From assembly GCF_910592395.1 (NCBI RefSeq), contig NC_088311.1, forward strand, positions 18,850,501-18,914,500: a stretch of 64,000 nt of DNA, read 5' to 3'. Position numbers and translations under genes: made by a program. Positions 50,812 to 63,100 of this stretch are shown one piece after another; position 1 is the first letter of the stretch; every line of letters begins with the position of its first letter. This DNA comes from Lineus longissimus (lineage: Eukaryota > Nemertea > Pilidiophora > Heteronemertea > Lineidae). A model generated the notes under the pieces. The model had not been told where the DNA came from and searched no databases. It saw only the letters and a list, made by a program, of their open reading frames with translations.

Positions 50812-50985
50812 GATTGATATAGCGTGTAATCTCATCGGTCTTGAAAATTATCTCATAATCAAACGGAACAAACTGCCAATAGCTTGTATAGCGTGAAAGA
50901 TCTCATTCTAGAATATTATCTAATAATCTAATGAACAAACCGCCAATAGTTGTATAGCTATTATTCTCGTCCTTGAACATCATCA
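50812..50985. repeat. minisatellite, about three units (D'-E2 spacer)
   Basis: Counterpart of 21350-21590 with one 67-bp unit fewer. Confidence 0.85.
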
Positions 50986-51779
50986 TTTTTCTAAACAGCA
51001 ATAGCTTGCTAACATAGCATGTAAGTGTTGTCTTTCGTGAAAATTATTAACAGATATATTGTAGTCAAATAAAGCAAATAAGCCCTAGTGGCTTGTATAG
51101 CAAGTAAACGTCGCAGTTCTGTTGTTTATTGCTGTGGACTCTTGTGCCCAATGCACGCACATTCGGAAGGCGTAGAGGAGGAATCGTCTCAAAGGAGATT
51201 GTCAACCTTGATGCTTGGAGGGTGATGTGATTTCAAACCAGTCCTGACGATACAATTGTCGGGAAGGAAGTGTATCACGGTGACTAAGTGCAGGTATATC
51301 TCTAATTGCTGTAAATTAGTCAAGATATTTTCACATATACCATCTGAAATGTCATCTAAACGAATTCCTCCCAAGCTTTGTATTTCATTTTATTTAAATT
51401 CCAATCGATGGAAGTGGAATATCTGACAAATTGTTCACATCCACTTGCCCATGGTCAAACAGCTCAAATACTTTAAGGGGTGTTGATTTGATATACTGGT
51501 ATACTCTTACTGAATATAAAACTTATTTACTCACAACAGTAAGTCATTAAATATCTTTTTGACTTTTCAATTGCCAGTCTGTGCAAACAAAAGTTGGAAG
51601 AATTTTAGTCAGTTTGGAGGCCTTTAGGAACATGAAGAGTACATGCAGTTCTGTACGACATGCACCATGCAGTTACGTGTCATGCCAAACTGACAGTTCT
51701 TAGTAGCCTTACTTGGATCAGTGTCTGGGGTTACGTAATGGACCGGTTATCCTGATCTTAAAACAGGGAGAGCAATAAT

Positions 51780-51848
51780 ATGGCGTCTTCTTTAAAATTG
51801 GTGGTTTTAGTGATGTTTTTATGTACACTAGCAAAAAATCAACTCTAA
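51780..51848 (+). pseudogene. damaged signal-peptide exon of gene E2
   Basis: Same two-base register change and lost donor as at 22387. Confidence 0.65.
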
Positions 51849-52237
51849 GTCTGACAGATACGGTAGAGCAACAGTTATCGTCATTTTATACAAGATGATA
51901 TCACGAATTTCTGTTTTTCAGTTCTTTACGTAATCAATAGATATGTGATGCCCTAATTCATTTGCAAGATTTGTTGACAAAGTTTCCATTTTGTGTGTTG
52001 TTTGAGAAATTCTTATTATTATCTCCGATTTAAACAACAGTCTATCGCTAAGATTGTTATTCTGCCCATGTGCTGTTACCATGATGCTTACCTGTTTAAG
52101 TGTAACTGAAGATAACTCATTTCATTATTGTCTATTATATATATATAGAAGTTCTTGGTTTATGAGACAAGCGTATCTGGGCCAGGTTAGAACGCAATAT
52201 CTCAGCTGGTCTATTTGAAATGAAAGTTCTCTTCAAG

Positions 52238-55200
52238 ATGGTCGTCTTTAAACGGGATCAACTGAAAACCTATGTGGTGGTGGGCGCATTTCTAGGGCTC
52301 TGTTGCTGGGTAGCTGTTCTGCAAACGCGATATGACAGCAGGATAAAGGTAAGATCGATTATTGATTACCTCAAAGTAAATAATATTGGAGAAGCCTTCT
52401 CAGGCAACTTGGCGATATCCATGACTGTGTCTGTTTATCAACTAGCTGCATGTTCCTGGTATCAGGAATTATGCTTGCGGCCGCTCTGCGATACAGTTTA
52501 TCAGTTCACATTTGTCCTATTTTCCTCGGTTCTTTTTTTACGGTAAAACCTGTCAAACGATATCGACTTCGATAGTTTAACCCAGGAGCTGTTGATACAT
52601 GTCCAAGTCTGCCGTCATAAATGCCAACAACAGTGCTGTTTAAGTCGTGGTTCAACATTTCGGATATTTTCACGAGCGTACAAACCGTTCGCAAGGAGGG
52701 ATGTTTTTAATGTACGTGTACGCTTACGCTTTTCAGAAAATCGAAAATGCCGACCAACAGTCTATCTTCGTTTTGCGCCTCGGTATCGTGCCAAGCTCTC
52801 CACTAACGAATACGTGTAATTTATTTATAAAGAACTGTATATTTTGTCTGAAGGCAAATGTCGGTAAATTCCGTGAAAATGTCAACAATGTTGAACGACC
52901 CCGCCCTAATTAAGAAAACCTGTCCCGAAACGCTTATGAAATGGCATGGGAAGCTTTGAAAGACGCGGTGAATTAATGATCTGAAAGGTTTTGACGTCAC
53001 CAGACGTTGGCACAGTACTCAACCTTGTATTTATACCATAAATAACATCATCATTCACTAGCATTTTAAGATGTATCGTTTTAACCAATCTAAAACAGGC
53101 ATTCAACTACTGCCTGGTGTAGAAAGTTCCCTGTGGTCTTCTAACATGCCATTGAAGTCGTCACTGGACCAGGTCTGCGTCGTGCCAGGACCGCTTTATA
53201 AAAGGAAAACTTGGGCAAAATCATTTTAAAATGGCCCTGCTTTCTCCTTTTTTAAAAATTTCTGGACAGGTATCTTTAGGCAAAGTCCTTCCCAGTGAAC
53301 GACTCGACTGTACAGCCCAATCGCTGAATACGGCCGTTACCAAATTATTTCTGAATGACCAACTCAAAGTCTACTACGTTTCTTTACTGAATTATTTAAG
53401 CAACTTGAAGAAGAGGGAAGTGTTCGGGTGAAACGTAGTGCCGGATCCTCTGGTCAAAATGCAGCTGGTAGGTACCCGATCCAATGGTATCGGATTTTCT
53501 AAAATTAGTGATAGTATAGTCTGATTGAGATGTCCATACATTTATATCTGCCATGTACAATTTGTAGCTAATCAATTATATACTGCATTCTGGTTGAAAT
53601 ATCATAATGTGTGCGGTATAATGGTATTATGATGGAAGATGGGATGAAATTAGAATGATTGTTTTTTTTTTTTTTACTATAGTTTATACGCATTGGTAGC
53701 GAGCATAAACGGGTCGTATGCCTACGTCAGGACTAAGCCAGGCGTAGAAGAGGTCGTAGAGTTAATATGGTGAGCATAAAGGTGGGCGTAAACTGCGCCC
53801 GGGTATAAATCTGGTCGTACCTCTACGCCTGCTTGGTAGGAGGCGTAAGTCATTTCAGACCAGTCGTAAGTCGATGGGTCATATTAATAAAGTCTGGTAA
53901 ATGCTTTTATTTAAGAATTTTACGAGGTTCACCAATGCATATGTACAGCCGAATTCAAGTAAAAGCATTTACTAGCTTTTTTCATATCGTATACAAGAAG
54001 GTGCATTTGGAATAGAGTTTAACTGCGCCGATTTGGGCCGCATTTACAATACACGGGAATGCATGTACTTCTCGAAATCAAATTGCCTATGAATTCGTAA
54101 TGGCCAGACTTATACGGCTTGCGGATGAGTTTGGGCGTCGTCAGATGAGACGTGAGAGGGTTTTCAGGGATAGAACGAATCCACTCGAACGGTACGATGA
54201 TAGCGAGATCTATGACCGATTTCGATTTCGGAGGGAAGACATCTTCGAACTGACGGACATGCTAGGGGATGAAATTAAAGGTCCAACTAACAGAAACCAT
54301 TCGATTCCGCCAGTTTTGTGCATTCTTACGGCACTGAGATTCTACGCAACCGGCAATTACCACCTTGTCACAGGAGATTTGTTCGGGATACATCGAACCA
54401 CTGCATCAAGAATGATCAGACGGGTTTCGGACTCTCTGGCACGCAGATTGGACGAGTACGTTCATTTTCCACCCGAGGGAGATGGCGTGAGGCGTATAAA
54501 GGCCGCGTTTTTTGATATAGCAGGATTTCCAAACGTATGCGGTGCCATCGATTGCAGTCACATCCCCATTCAAGCACCAAGTCAAAATGAATTTGAATAT
54601 GTGAATCGGAAAGTGGTACATTCTATCAATGCTCAGGCAATATGTCACTCGGGAAACATATTTCTGAATGGTGTGATTCGATGGCCTGGCGGTACCCACG
54701 ATTCCCGCATCTTAACCAACAGTGAAATATCCCGCGACTTCGAAACTGGACGGATAAGTGGCTTCCTAATCGGAGACAGTGGGTACCCTTTTCGACAATG
54801 GCTGATGACGCCACTGTATGTGGCAGCAAATCGGAAGGAGAGGAGATACAATACGTCACACAAGCGAACCCGTAGTGTTATCGAGCGCACATTCGGCATA
54901 TGGAAACGTCGATTCCATTGTCTTCATAACAAACTACGAATGACACCAGAGAGATGCTGCGTAGTGATCGCTGCAACTATGGTATTGCACAACATTGCCA
55001 TGAGGAAGGGACTGCCAGATTTTGATGATGAAATCCCAGATGAAATGGAAGATATACATGGTGAATACGACGGACAGGAAAACGGACAAGAAATAAGGCG
55101 ACAGCTCATTGACAACGTTTTTGCGTAGGTAACATTTAATTATCATTTTGACAGAAATGCACATAAAATCTGCTTTTGTAATTACATCAGAGCTCTCCCT

Positions 55201-58200
55201 ACAACCTAAGTTGTTATGTCCTTTCTGAACTTTCTCTAACAAGGTGACGTATTTTATGGAAACAAAATGATTATTTATCATCAATGCGTACAAATGGATT
55301 AGACCACGCCTTTCACATCAATGATACATTCCGATGACAAGGTTATATTTCATCTGGCACTTTGTTTGTCAAAGTAAGAACACCAATCAGTCCGTCATCC
55401 TTATAGTTAATGATTAATTATAAAGTCTATTGACTTAGTTGTTCTATTTCCATTTCTAACTTTCTCTTCTTGAGTACCATTACTTCTTTTTGAAGCATTA
55501 TGAGTCGCCTCTCCTCCCTCAGCTTTTCACGCTCTTGCTTAATTTTGTCCATTTCCAGCTTTAGTTTCTTCTCTTCCAGCTGAAGCACCTTGCTGTAAGG
55601 TACGGACCTGCGGGCGGTAGCAGGAGTTGCAGACGCATCCTCTTCCGAGTGATGTGAGGAACTGAATGAGGCTTCTCCATCACCATTGGAGTCGCAGTGT
55701 GGGGACTGGTTGCCTTCGGTGAAGGCGGACTTATCTGCACCATCATCTGATGTAGCTTAAAGTAAAATAAGAAACATTTCCTAAAATATGCAAGTGCTGC
55801 TGATAAAAATAACATTTTAACATGATTAGCACTTATTACTGAACTTTATACTGCTTCTACCCTATTGTATTAAAAGAGTTAATAACATGTTACTGCCGCA
55901 TGAAAATTTTTTTTTAAATTATTTTTGTCGACTTTTGCTATGAAAATGTTTCGTCTTGTTTCCAATTTGTAAAATACATATAGGATGATGCCACCAATTT
56001 TCTACCAGCTCCAATTTTCGACCAGGTGGTGTTATTCTTTCCAGTTGATCAAAATATTTTCGATTTCATGAAAGCTCTACCTTCATGTGCATGTCATCTC
56101 CACATAAAAATCAAATATTTTTAATCAGACATAAGAAAAACGCGCCTTGGTCGAAAATTGGAGGTTGTCAAAAATTGGTTGTACTGACATACCTTCTATT
56201 ATGTCTGCTGCCGAGGTCGACGCCGGTGCCTCAGGTCGAGTAGCCGTTGGCATCCTCGGTCGTTTGGCAGATACCGACGAATGGATCAAGGCTGTGGTGA
56301 TCCCGGGTCTTAAGGTTGATGTCGGTGCACGAGATATAGTAGCCGTTGGCATCCTCGGTCGTTTGGCAGATACCGACGAATGGATCAAGGTTGTGGTGAT
56401 CCCGGGTCTTAAGGTCGATGTCGGTGCACGAGATATAGTAGCTGTTTGCATCCTCGGTCCTTGGTTAGATATTGATGGGCGAGTTGTCACCGGTATGGTC
56501 ATTCTTGACCCATGGGTTGACAGTGGTAAACGAGATGTTGAGGGTGATGTGATCTTTTTCTGCTGAGCAATAGATGCCGATCTAGGAGGCTTTGACATCG
56601 GTTGACTTTGCAGTATTGCTGCTTTGGTATGGCGCGTGCGGCTCTCAACGCCCTTAAAGCCTGTGAATGATACAGCATCATCTCCGTAGACATCCAAAAT
56701 CTTATTCGAAATATCAGAAATTGGAGTTGCTGGTCCTCCTCCAGTGGGCGGGTTCTTGTTTTTTGTAACCTCTTTTTTGGCATCAGAAAGCATGTCTTTC
56801 CATTTTTTCCGGACTTCGTCTACTTCTCGTTTCGCCCGTGGATTCAGCGCATTCACTTTGTTAGTCATTTCCGTCCAAATTTGATTCTTCCGGGTATTCG
56901 TAACTGTATTGGAATGTCTGGACGTTAATACCTCGCGGAACTTCGCGAATTCTTCCACAATGCATAGCTTTTCTTCCTGTGAAAAATTCGCCTTTCTTTT
57001 GCCACGCTCGGCCATCCTTTAACGTCTCCTGAACAAGGCGCATTCAGAATGCCCCCTAATATAAACGCAGATGGACAACATTGCCCATAAGCGGCCCATA
57101 CACCATTAAACATTATTATTGGTCCATATGAAGAGCCACGACAAGGTAAATCTATTGTTAAACCTTGTTCATACCATTATAAAATTCTACCATCCCATTC
57201 TGAAAGGCTTAGGTAATCGATTAAACGCGCCATTCATAGTTTCGCCAAAGGTGCGCCTCCGTCTTAGCGTTATATCATTACGACCGCTTTTATGCTCTCC
57301 TTCTAAATCAGGGCCGTAACCTTTATGCTCACCGACTAAAAATATTTACACCTGGTCCTACGTCCAGAGTTACGACCGACTTTAGGCCCTGACTTACAAC
57401 CTCTTTATGCTCGCTACCCATGGGTCATGGAGGTATGACTTGCCCAGAGGTATATCTTCTCCCATCCTTTTATATATAACATGTCAAAGTCAGGATTACC
57501 AATAAATGAGGCATTGATAAAAACTTTGCAACTGCCAGTCACCTTCTTCTGCGTCTGTAAGAATGACACTATTCATCCTATTGGGGTCAACAAGCCATAT
57601 TTCATTCCACTCTGACTTTACAATGCAAGGCTATAGTCAGTTACATTGTTATATTAATGCACTAAATTACGACTGTGTCCATGATTGTGTTCATTTCCGT
57701 CTTGAACAATCAAGGGTCACCAGTGACTTTGCCCTATAACTCTTGCCTATAATCTCCATTGAAGTGGTCTGATTATGATACAGGATGGCAATTCGTCTTT
57801 AAACAGTTAATATTGCAAACATCCTGCTCGGATTTCCATTTTTGAATTTCCGTTTTCGGACAAGATATGTAATCAATATCTTATCTTATCGTGCAGGTGG
57901 CGCTACGTACATTCGCTGGGGTCGTACGGTTTGTCCAGCTGATGCAGAATTAGTATATGCAGGTAAATATGACTGACAGTCCTACGAGACGTCTTACATA
58001 TTCATGTAATAGTCTGACATGTTGGTCCCTGATGCTCTTTTAGTCCCGCGTAAAATGGACATGGCTATCCACAACCCAAACATCCTGGTGCCAAGTTTTG
58101 AAACTTATTTTAACTGGCTTTCAAAGTTGGGGCCAACTTTGACGCCCTACATGCGCTCCATGCAGTCACCAGAAGCGATCCTTGTCCACAAATATACTGT

Positions 58201-58606
58201 GGTAAAAAACAATCATAAATTGTGTGCAAATAGCGGCGTCACGGCACAAGCCACGATGTGTTTGCATTTGGGGCTGAAACTGTTACGGTCTTTATCTGTT
58301 TTTAACAAATTTCACCATGTTGTTCTTATTTGAGTTTGCCCAAGTATTTTCCTTTTTCCACCAGGTTACGGAGGAGCTCAGTACTGTACCCATGTAGGTG
58401 GCTCTGCCGAGTATATCTGTGTATCCGACAAACCGGAATACGCCTCAAAGACGGCTGCAAGTGAAGACGACCGGGCATGGCTGCACGGTGTCGAACTCCA
58501 AGTATCTGGCACGAATTTCTTTAGCACTGCCAACGCTGATCCGAATGGGCTCCATAATTCCGATCTCCGATGTGCAGTATGCAGGAATAGGGTTCGCTCT
58601 AGCATG
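52238..58606 (+). CDS. gene E2: C4-like gene, exons 1-4 (exon 5 not in window)
   Basis: Exons 52238-52348, 53401-53467, 57897-57962 and 58365-58606 join in frame with phases 0,1,1. The TM anchor, RVKR site and first half of the Cys-rich domain are intact. Intron 2 holds the Harbinger element. Intron 4 carries a 647-bp insertion and then a BEL/Pao element from about 59.4 kb, so exon 5 may survive beyond the window or may be lost. From exon 3 onward E2 differs from E1 by several percent, whereas exons 1-2 are identical, because the large-block boundary lies in intron 2. It lacks the LINE and shows the empty LINE target. Confidence 0.65.
54100..55128 (+). CDS. HARBI1-type DDE transposase
   Basis: 342 codons in one exon. 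The catalytic triad is complete: D151 in GAIDCSHI, D226 in IGDSGYP and E262 in VIERTFGIWK, with 35 residues between the last two. Upstream is a helix-turn-helix-like region with HRTTASRMIRRV (about 107-118), and LHNIA follows near the C-end. It would cut and paste the element, normally together with the Myb-like partner encoded at 55427-57015. No stop or frameshift, so the copy looks recent and possibly functional. The acidic tail (DDEIPDEMEDIHGEYD) is ordinary for the family. Confidence 0.93.
   Translation: MARLIRLADEFGRRQMRRERVFRDRTNPLERYDDSEIYDRFRFRREDIFELTDMLGDEIKGPTNRNHSIPPVLCILTALRFYATGNYHLVTGDLFGIHRTTASRMIRRVSDSLARRLDEYVHFPPEGDGVRRIKAAFFDIAGFPNVCGAIDCSHIPIQAPSQNEFEYVNRKVVHSINAQAICHSGNIFLNGVIRWPGGTHDSRILTNSEISRDFETGRISGFLIGDSGYPFRQWLMTPLYVAANRKERRYNTSHKRTRSVIERTFGIWKRRFHCLHNKLRMTPERCCVVIAATMVLHNIAMRKGLPDFDDEIPDEMEDIHGEYDGQENGQEIRRQLIDNVFA
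55427..57015 (-). CDS. Harbinger Myb/SANT-like DNA-binding partner protein (two exons)
   Basis: Exon 1 is 57015-56193 and exon 2 is 55755-55427, joined in phase 1 (donor GTATGT, acceptor TTTAAG) to about 383 aa. Residues 1-90 are a Myb/SANT-like trihelix with FSQEEKLCIVEEFAKF, IWTEMTNKVNALNP and DEVRKKWKDMLSDAKKEV. The middle is low-complexity Ser/Thr/Pro with a 33-residue tandem repeat (99 bp, near 56240-56438). Exon 2 encodes an acidic Ser stretch and a long charged coiled coil with repeated LEMDKIKQE-type heptads. In this family it binds the ends and brings the transposase to the nucleus. The second exon was placed by splice signals. Confidence 0.8.
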
Positions 58607-58706
58607 GTATTTATATAACCTCTTCCAGCGTTGTGGGTAGTGTTGATATAAATACAGAAAATACAGCCGTAAAACCAAAACGTAAAAGCGTTTACTCGTA
58701 GTAACT

Positions 58707-59353
58707 TAAGGAATTAATACCTCGCTGTCGGTCATTGGTTGTATAATCAAGACCGCTCGGGTAGACCGAAAATGCAGTCCAAAACCCGAGGCGCTTCGCC
58801 GAGGGTTTTGGACGTAATTTGAGGTCTACCCGAGCGGTCTTGATTATACAACCAATGACCGACAGCGAGGTATTAATTTCTATTCTAAAAGGTTTCAAAA
58901 TTAAACAAATTAAATACGATTTGAAAGGTATATATGTTCCGTTTTCGTCAAAGAATGATCCAGCCTGGTGTCCGGAACTCCGCCATATTGTTGCTTGTGA
59001 AGATGACGTCACGCAGCAAGGGAATTCCCAGTCTGCTAGCTCGATTTCTACCATTTCCTCGTCTTTGACCTCTTCTGAATCCTGACTGACGACCTCGAAA
59101 GAGTCCTCGGGTATCCTCCCTACTTCACAAATCCCAATATATCGGGGAATACTTCAAAATCTCGTGTTCTTGACATTGTTTTGTGGGGCTGAGTCGTTGC
59201 TTCTTGGTGAAAATAATTCGTCTGCTAAAATTCAGAATTTTATACCTACCCAGGCGGTCATTGGTTACGATACCAAGACCGCTCCGATCAAAACGAGGCG
59301 TAATGTATTTTGTATTAGAAACAATGATATACTGTGACTAAGGCCTTTTAGAA
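58707..59353. mobile_element. 647-bp insertion with a strong hairpin in intron 4 of E2
   Basis: Interrupts the paralog-conserved GTAACT/TATGTAG junction. Its first part (58711-58888) folds on itself almost perfectly: TACCTCGCTGTCGGTCATTG and GACCGCTCGGGTAGACC recur inverted. A diverged partial copy of the GGTCATTGGTT...AAGACCGCTC motif lies near 59258. There is no coding capacity. Probably a non-autonomous foldback element; no clear target duplication. Confidence 0.65.
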
Positions 59354-59429
59354 TATGTAGCAAATGTATCAGGAAATCGGTATATTTTGCATACATAGTC
59401 ACTACCTGTAAGTGCGCCTTAGCGCAGTT

Positions 59430-59548
59430 TTGTAATCTTCAAAAAGTGACGCTGAACTGCGGATACGGAAACTGGGTCGTTTTCCCGCGCTGCCTTCGCG
59501 CATGCGCCTAACCTTCGAATATTCGTCATTTTGATATTTTTGTAGTAT
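59430..59548. other. non-homologous stretch before the LTR element
   Basis: Paralog intron-4 homology ends near 59430. These 120 bp are GC-richer, with CGCGC-type motifs, and match nothing else in the window. They may belong to another insertion. Confidence 0.3.
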
Positions 59549-59998
59549 TGTTGTGGACAACGAAACACATCTATGCAAAGTACAATAGTTCAGGCACTCA
59601 TAGAGGTAATTACTAAATTAAGGCATAAATGCTTCATGCGTTGTGTTGACCATATTCAGGGAGCATTGCCATTGTATAATTCATAATCAGGCCCCTTTTA
59701 TAAAGACTTTGTTCCTGCCGTCTTTGGACTTCTCGGATGTGATTTCCCGGGCCCCTTTTCTCGGCAATGTCATTTCGGAATCTCGCTATGCGTGAGCTGT
59801 ATGTTTTAACTATCGTTGCCTAGGTGAATCTTGATGTATTATCATTGTATTGGTGTTCCTTTCGAACGTTCTATTAGCCCAAATTACTGTTTAATAGAGT
59901 ATTTACAGCTGAGTTATTTTGGGACACCCTGTATCGCACCCTTTTGCGGGGTCACGTGACCTGCCATCGGTCTGCCTTGTAGTTCCGATTCAAAACAC
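59549..59998 (+). mobile_element. candidate 5' LTR of the BEL/Pao element
   Basis: Begins TGTTGTGGACAACG and ends around AAAACA, about 450 bp, followed by a leader of about 200 bp before gag. The TG...CA ends fit an LTR, but no second LTR lies in the window, so the boundaries are provisional. The primer-binding site was not identified with confidence. Confidence 0.4.
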
Positions 59999-60195
59999 CA
60001 GTTGGCAGCACCTCCTTGTCCTTGTTTTATCTGAGGCAAATTACCTATGTTAGCTTCATTTTTGTATCTTTGTAGATTTCACGGACGACACAGAAATTCG
60101 TATTAAAGTAAATCATCCCGTCGAGTCCTATGAGTTGTTTGTTGATAGTTTCGCTGCCCGCACCCACAGTGAAATCTCTATGATCAAGAATCGAG

Positions 60196-63100
60196 ATGGA
60201 TGGAGACAGCCACGCTGATGAGATGTCGAAGCTAAGTAGAGAGGAGAGCGAGGCCAGATTCGAGATAGTGAAGTTGCAGATAGAATTGGAGCACATGGTG
60301 AGAAGCAACCAAATAGAAACACAGATGAGAGAAATGACTTTCGAACTTGAAAAGCTCAGACTAGAACGGGAAATCAAGCGTAAGGAAGTTCGGAGACTCG
60401 CGGAACAACCAGTAGACTCAGATGAAACGTTAATAACCAACTTGCAGCTCCTTGCTAACGTAGCAGTGGCCAGTACCACCGCCAAGACAACTCCCACGGA
60501 TGAGGATGCTGACACAACTAGTACTAGCAGACCCCCACCGGAGGTATCGGCACAGCAGAACTTGGACCCACAAGCACCTGTCTTCAAACCAACAGTTGAG
60601 AACAGCCACCCACCTGGGATACCGTTTCCCCAGGTACCGCCTACAATGAACCCGCCCTTTTCGGAAGATCAGTTTGGGGAACTCATTAAGATGTTTACAG
60701 GCCAGATAACGATCGGACGGCTTCCACCACCCGAGCCCACAGTCTTCAGCGGTGATCCCCTCATGTACCCAGCATGGAAAGCGGCATTTCATACACTAAT
60801 AGAAGGTCGAGGGATACCTAAGAGGGAACAGATACACTACCTACGGAGATATTTGTCGGGCCCCGCCAAAGAGGCCATTGAAGGTTACCTGTACATGGAT
60901 ACTGAGGAGGCATACATTAGAGCAAAGGAGGTTTTGGAAAAACGGTTTGGTGAGCCATTTGTCGTTGCTGATGCGTTCCGTAAGAAGTTGGAGTCATGGC
61001 CCAAGGTTGGAAATCGTGATGGGACGGGATTGAGGAAACTCAGTGATTTCCTACAGCAATGTAATACAGCAATGAGTTCCATTGGTTATCTCAGCATTTT
61101 GGACGATTGTCGTGAAAACCGTAAAATACTGGCCAAGTTACCAGATTGGTTAGTATCGAGATGGGGGAGAAAAGTGTCAGACTATAAGCTCGTAACTGAA
61201 CAGTTTCCACCCTTTCGTGTGTTCGCTGATTTTATGTCTCGTGAAGCCGACATTTCTTGTGATCCTATCACGTCGCTACAGTCTCTTCACTCTGGTGCCA
61301 CTGGTAACGCCAGGACAGGGGACAAGCCTACAACAGGGTCGTCGCATGGGCATGAAAAGAGAAGCCATGAAAAGATGTCTTCCCTTGCTACTGAGACAAC
61401 TGAACCCATGAACAGCCATCGAAAATCCACTATGACAGGTTCCTTTGTTGATAAGAAGAAATGCGTTTGCTGTGAAGAGGTCCATATGCTTGATGATTGT
61501 CCGGTGTTCTTGGCGAAGACACTGGAGGACCGTAAGCAATTTGTCAAGGCAAACCGTCTTTGTTTTTCCTGTATGAAAAAGGCACACCAAGCTAAGGACT
61601 GCAAGAGACGCTCCAAATGTAAAAAGTGTGAGAGAACTCACCCTACTGCACTACATGATGAGACACGCTTTATCCAGGTCAACAGTACGGTAAAAGACAG
61701 TGGATTGAAGGAAGATAAGACAGAAAGGGCCAGCGTCAAACATAGCGGAATCAGTCATGTTGGCGGTTGTGACAGTGCATCGGTCAGTAAGAGCTCCATG
61801 ATAGTACCGGTCTGGGTGTCTCACGAGGACCGGCCTGAGTATGAGATACTATCGTACGCCATGTTGGATACTCAATCCGATACCACGTTTGTATTAGAGA
61901 ACACTCGGAAAACGCTTGGCTTGGTTGGGACAAAGTCACATCTGAGTTTGTCGACCATGTCTAGAGAAAACGAAATCATAGAAACTGTTAAAGTCAAAGG
62001 ATTGGTCGTCAGAGGGATGAACAGTGACTTGAAAATAAATCTGCCTCCATCCTTCAGTCGTGATGTGATGCCGATGAACCGGGAACACATTCCCACCCCT
62101 GAGATTGCGAATGTGTGGCCCCACCTGACTAGGATTGCATCTGAATTGCCACCACTCCAGGATTGCAACGTCGCGCTGCTGATCGGGTACAACTGCCCCC
62201 AGGCCTTGGCCCCAAGAGAAGTTATAGCCCTCTCCGCTAATGCACCCTATGCCCAGAGAACGGATTTGGGATGGGGTATAGTAGGAACCGTAGATCCGAA
62301 TCAAATCGACATGACGGGTGACAACATAGGTGTGAGCCATAGAATTGTTACGTATGGTGACAAAACCAGCGCTGAACATTGCCAAGAACAAAGAACACTA
62401 GTCATGCCAAACCGTATTAAAGAAATCATCACCATCCTCGAGTCTGATTTCAAGGACGCTGATGTCAAGGACAGTTGCGGACCACAGTCTTATGAAGACA
62501 AAAGGTTCATGGGCATACTTGATGCTGGCATAGTGCAGCGTGCCGATGGTCACTACGAGATGCCACTGCCTTTTAAGGGAAACCGACCAGAGCTACCAGA
62601 GAGTCGGGGAAAGGCGCTGAGGAGACTAAATCAGCTGAAGTTGAAGCTCAACCGGGAACCGGCTTACAGGGATAAGTATGTAGCGTTCATGCAAAGGATG
62701 ATCGATAAGGGTGATGCCGAGCTTGTACCATGGGATGCTCAGTCATCAAAAGAGCACTCCTCACAGCATTGGTACGTGCCACATTTTGGAGTCGTGAATG
62801 CCAAGAAACCCGACAAAGTCAGAGTCGTCTTCGATTGCCAAGCAGAATGTGCCGGACACTCGATAAATAAACATCTGCTGCAGGGACCAGACCTGACCAA
62901 CTCCCTACTAGGCGTCCTTTGCCGCTTCCGCCAAGAGACCGTAGCAATCACATGTGACGTGGAACAAATGTTCCATCAGTTTAAGGTAGCTGAGGAGGAT
63001 AGAGACTATCTTCGATGTTTATGGTGGTCCGATGGTAAACTCGATGAGCAGCCCAAGGAGTACCGAATGACTGTGCACCTTTTTGGAGGCACATCATCCC

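Larger units (their letters stand above)
29459..53610 (+). repeat. 24.2-kb segmental duplication, second copy
   Basis: Direct tandem copy of 1-24217 with the differences given there. The right boundary is near 53610 in intron 2 of E2, followed within about 85 bp by the Harbinger insertion. All gene models below in this block are base-for-base equivalents of A-D and 5' E. Confidence 0.93.
53695..57418. mobile_element. PIF/Harbinger DNA transposon, apparently complete
   Basis: The ends are inverted: GGTAGCGAGCATAAA at the left and its reverse complement at 57404-57418, with further GAGCATAAA motifs in inverted orientation just inside both ends (near 53780, 57290 and 57320), likely transposase-binding repeats. 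CAT lies at 53691-53693 and 57419-57421, a possible 3-bp target duplication if one extra T at the left is ignored. It encodes the two proteins typical of Harbinger, on opposite strands. About 20 bp of the paralogous intron are missing at the insertion point. Confidence 0.85.

Noticed and set aside
56147-56566. Plus-strand 139-codon frame with a 33-residue repeat
   Set aside because: Antisense of the Harbinger Myb-like gene; the repeat is the same 99-bp duplication read from the other strand.
60045-60587. Minus-strand 180-codon Ser/Leu-rich frame
   Set aside because: Antisense shadow of the coiled-coil start of the BEL gag-pol frame.
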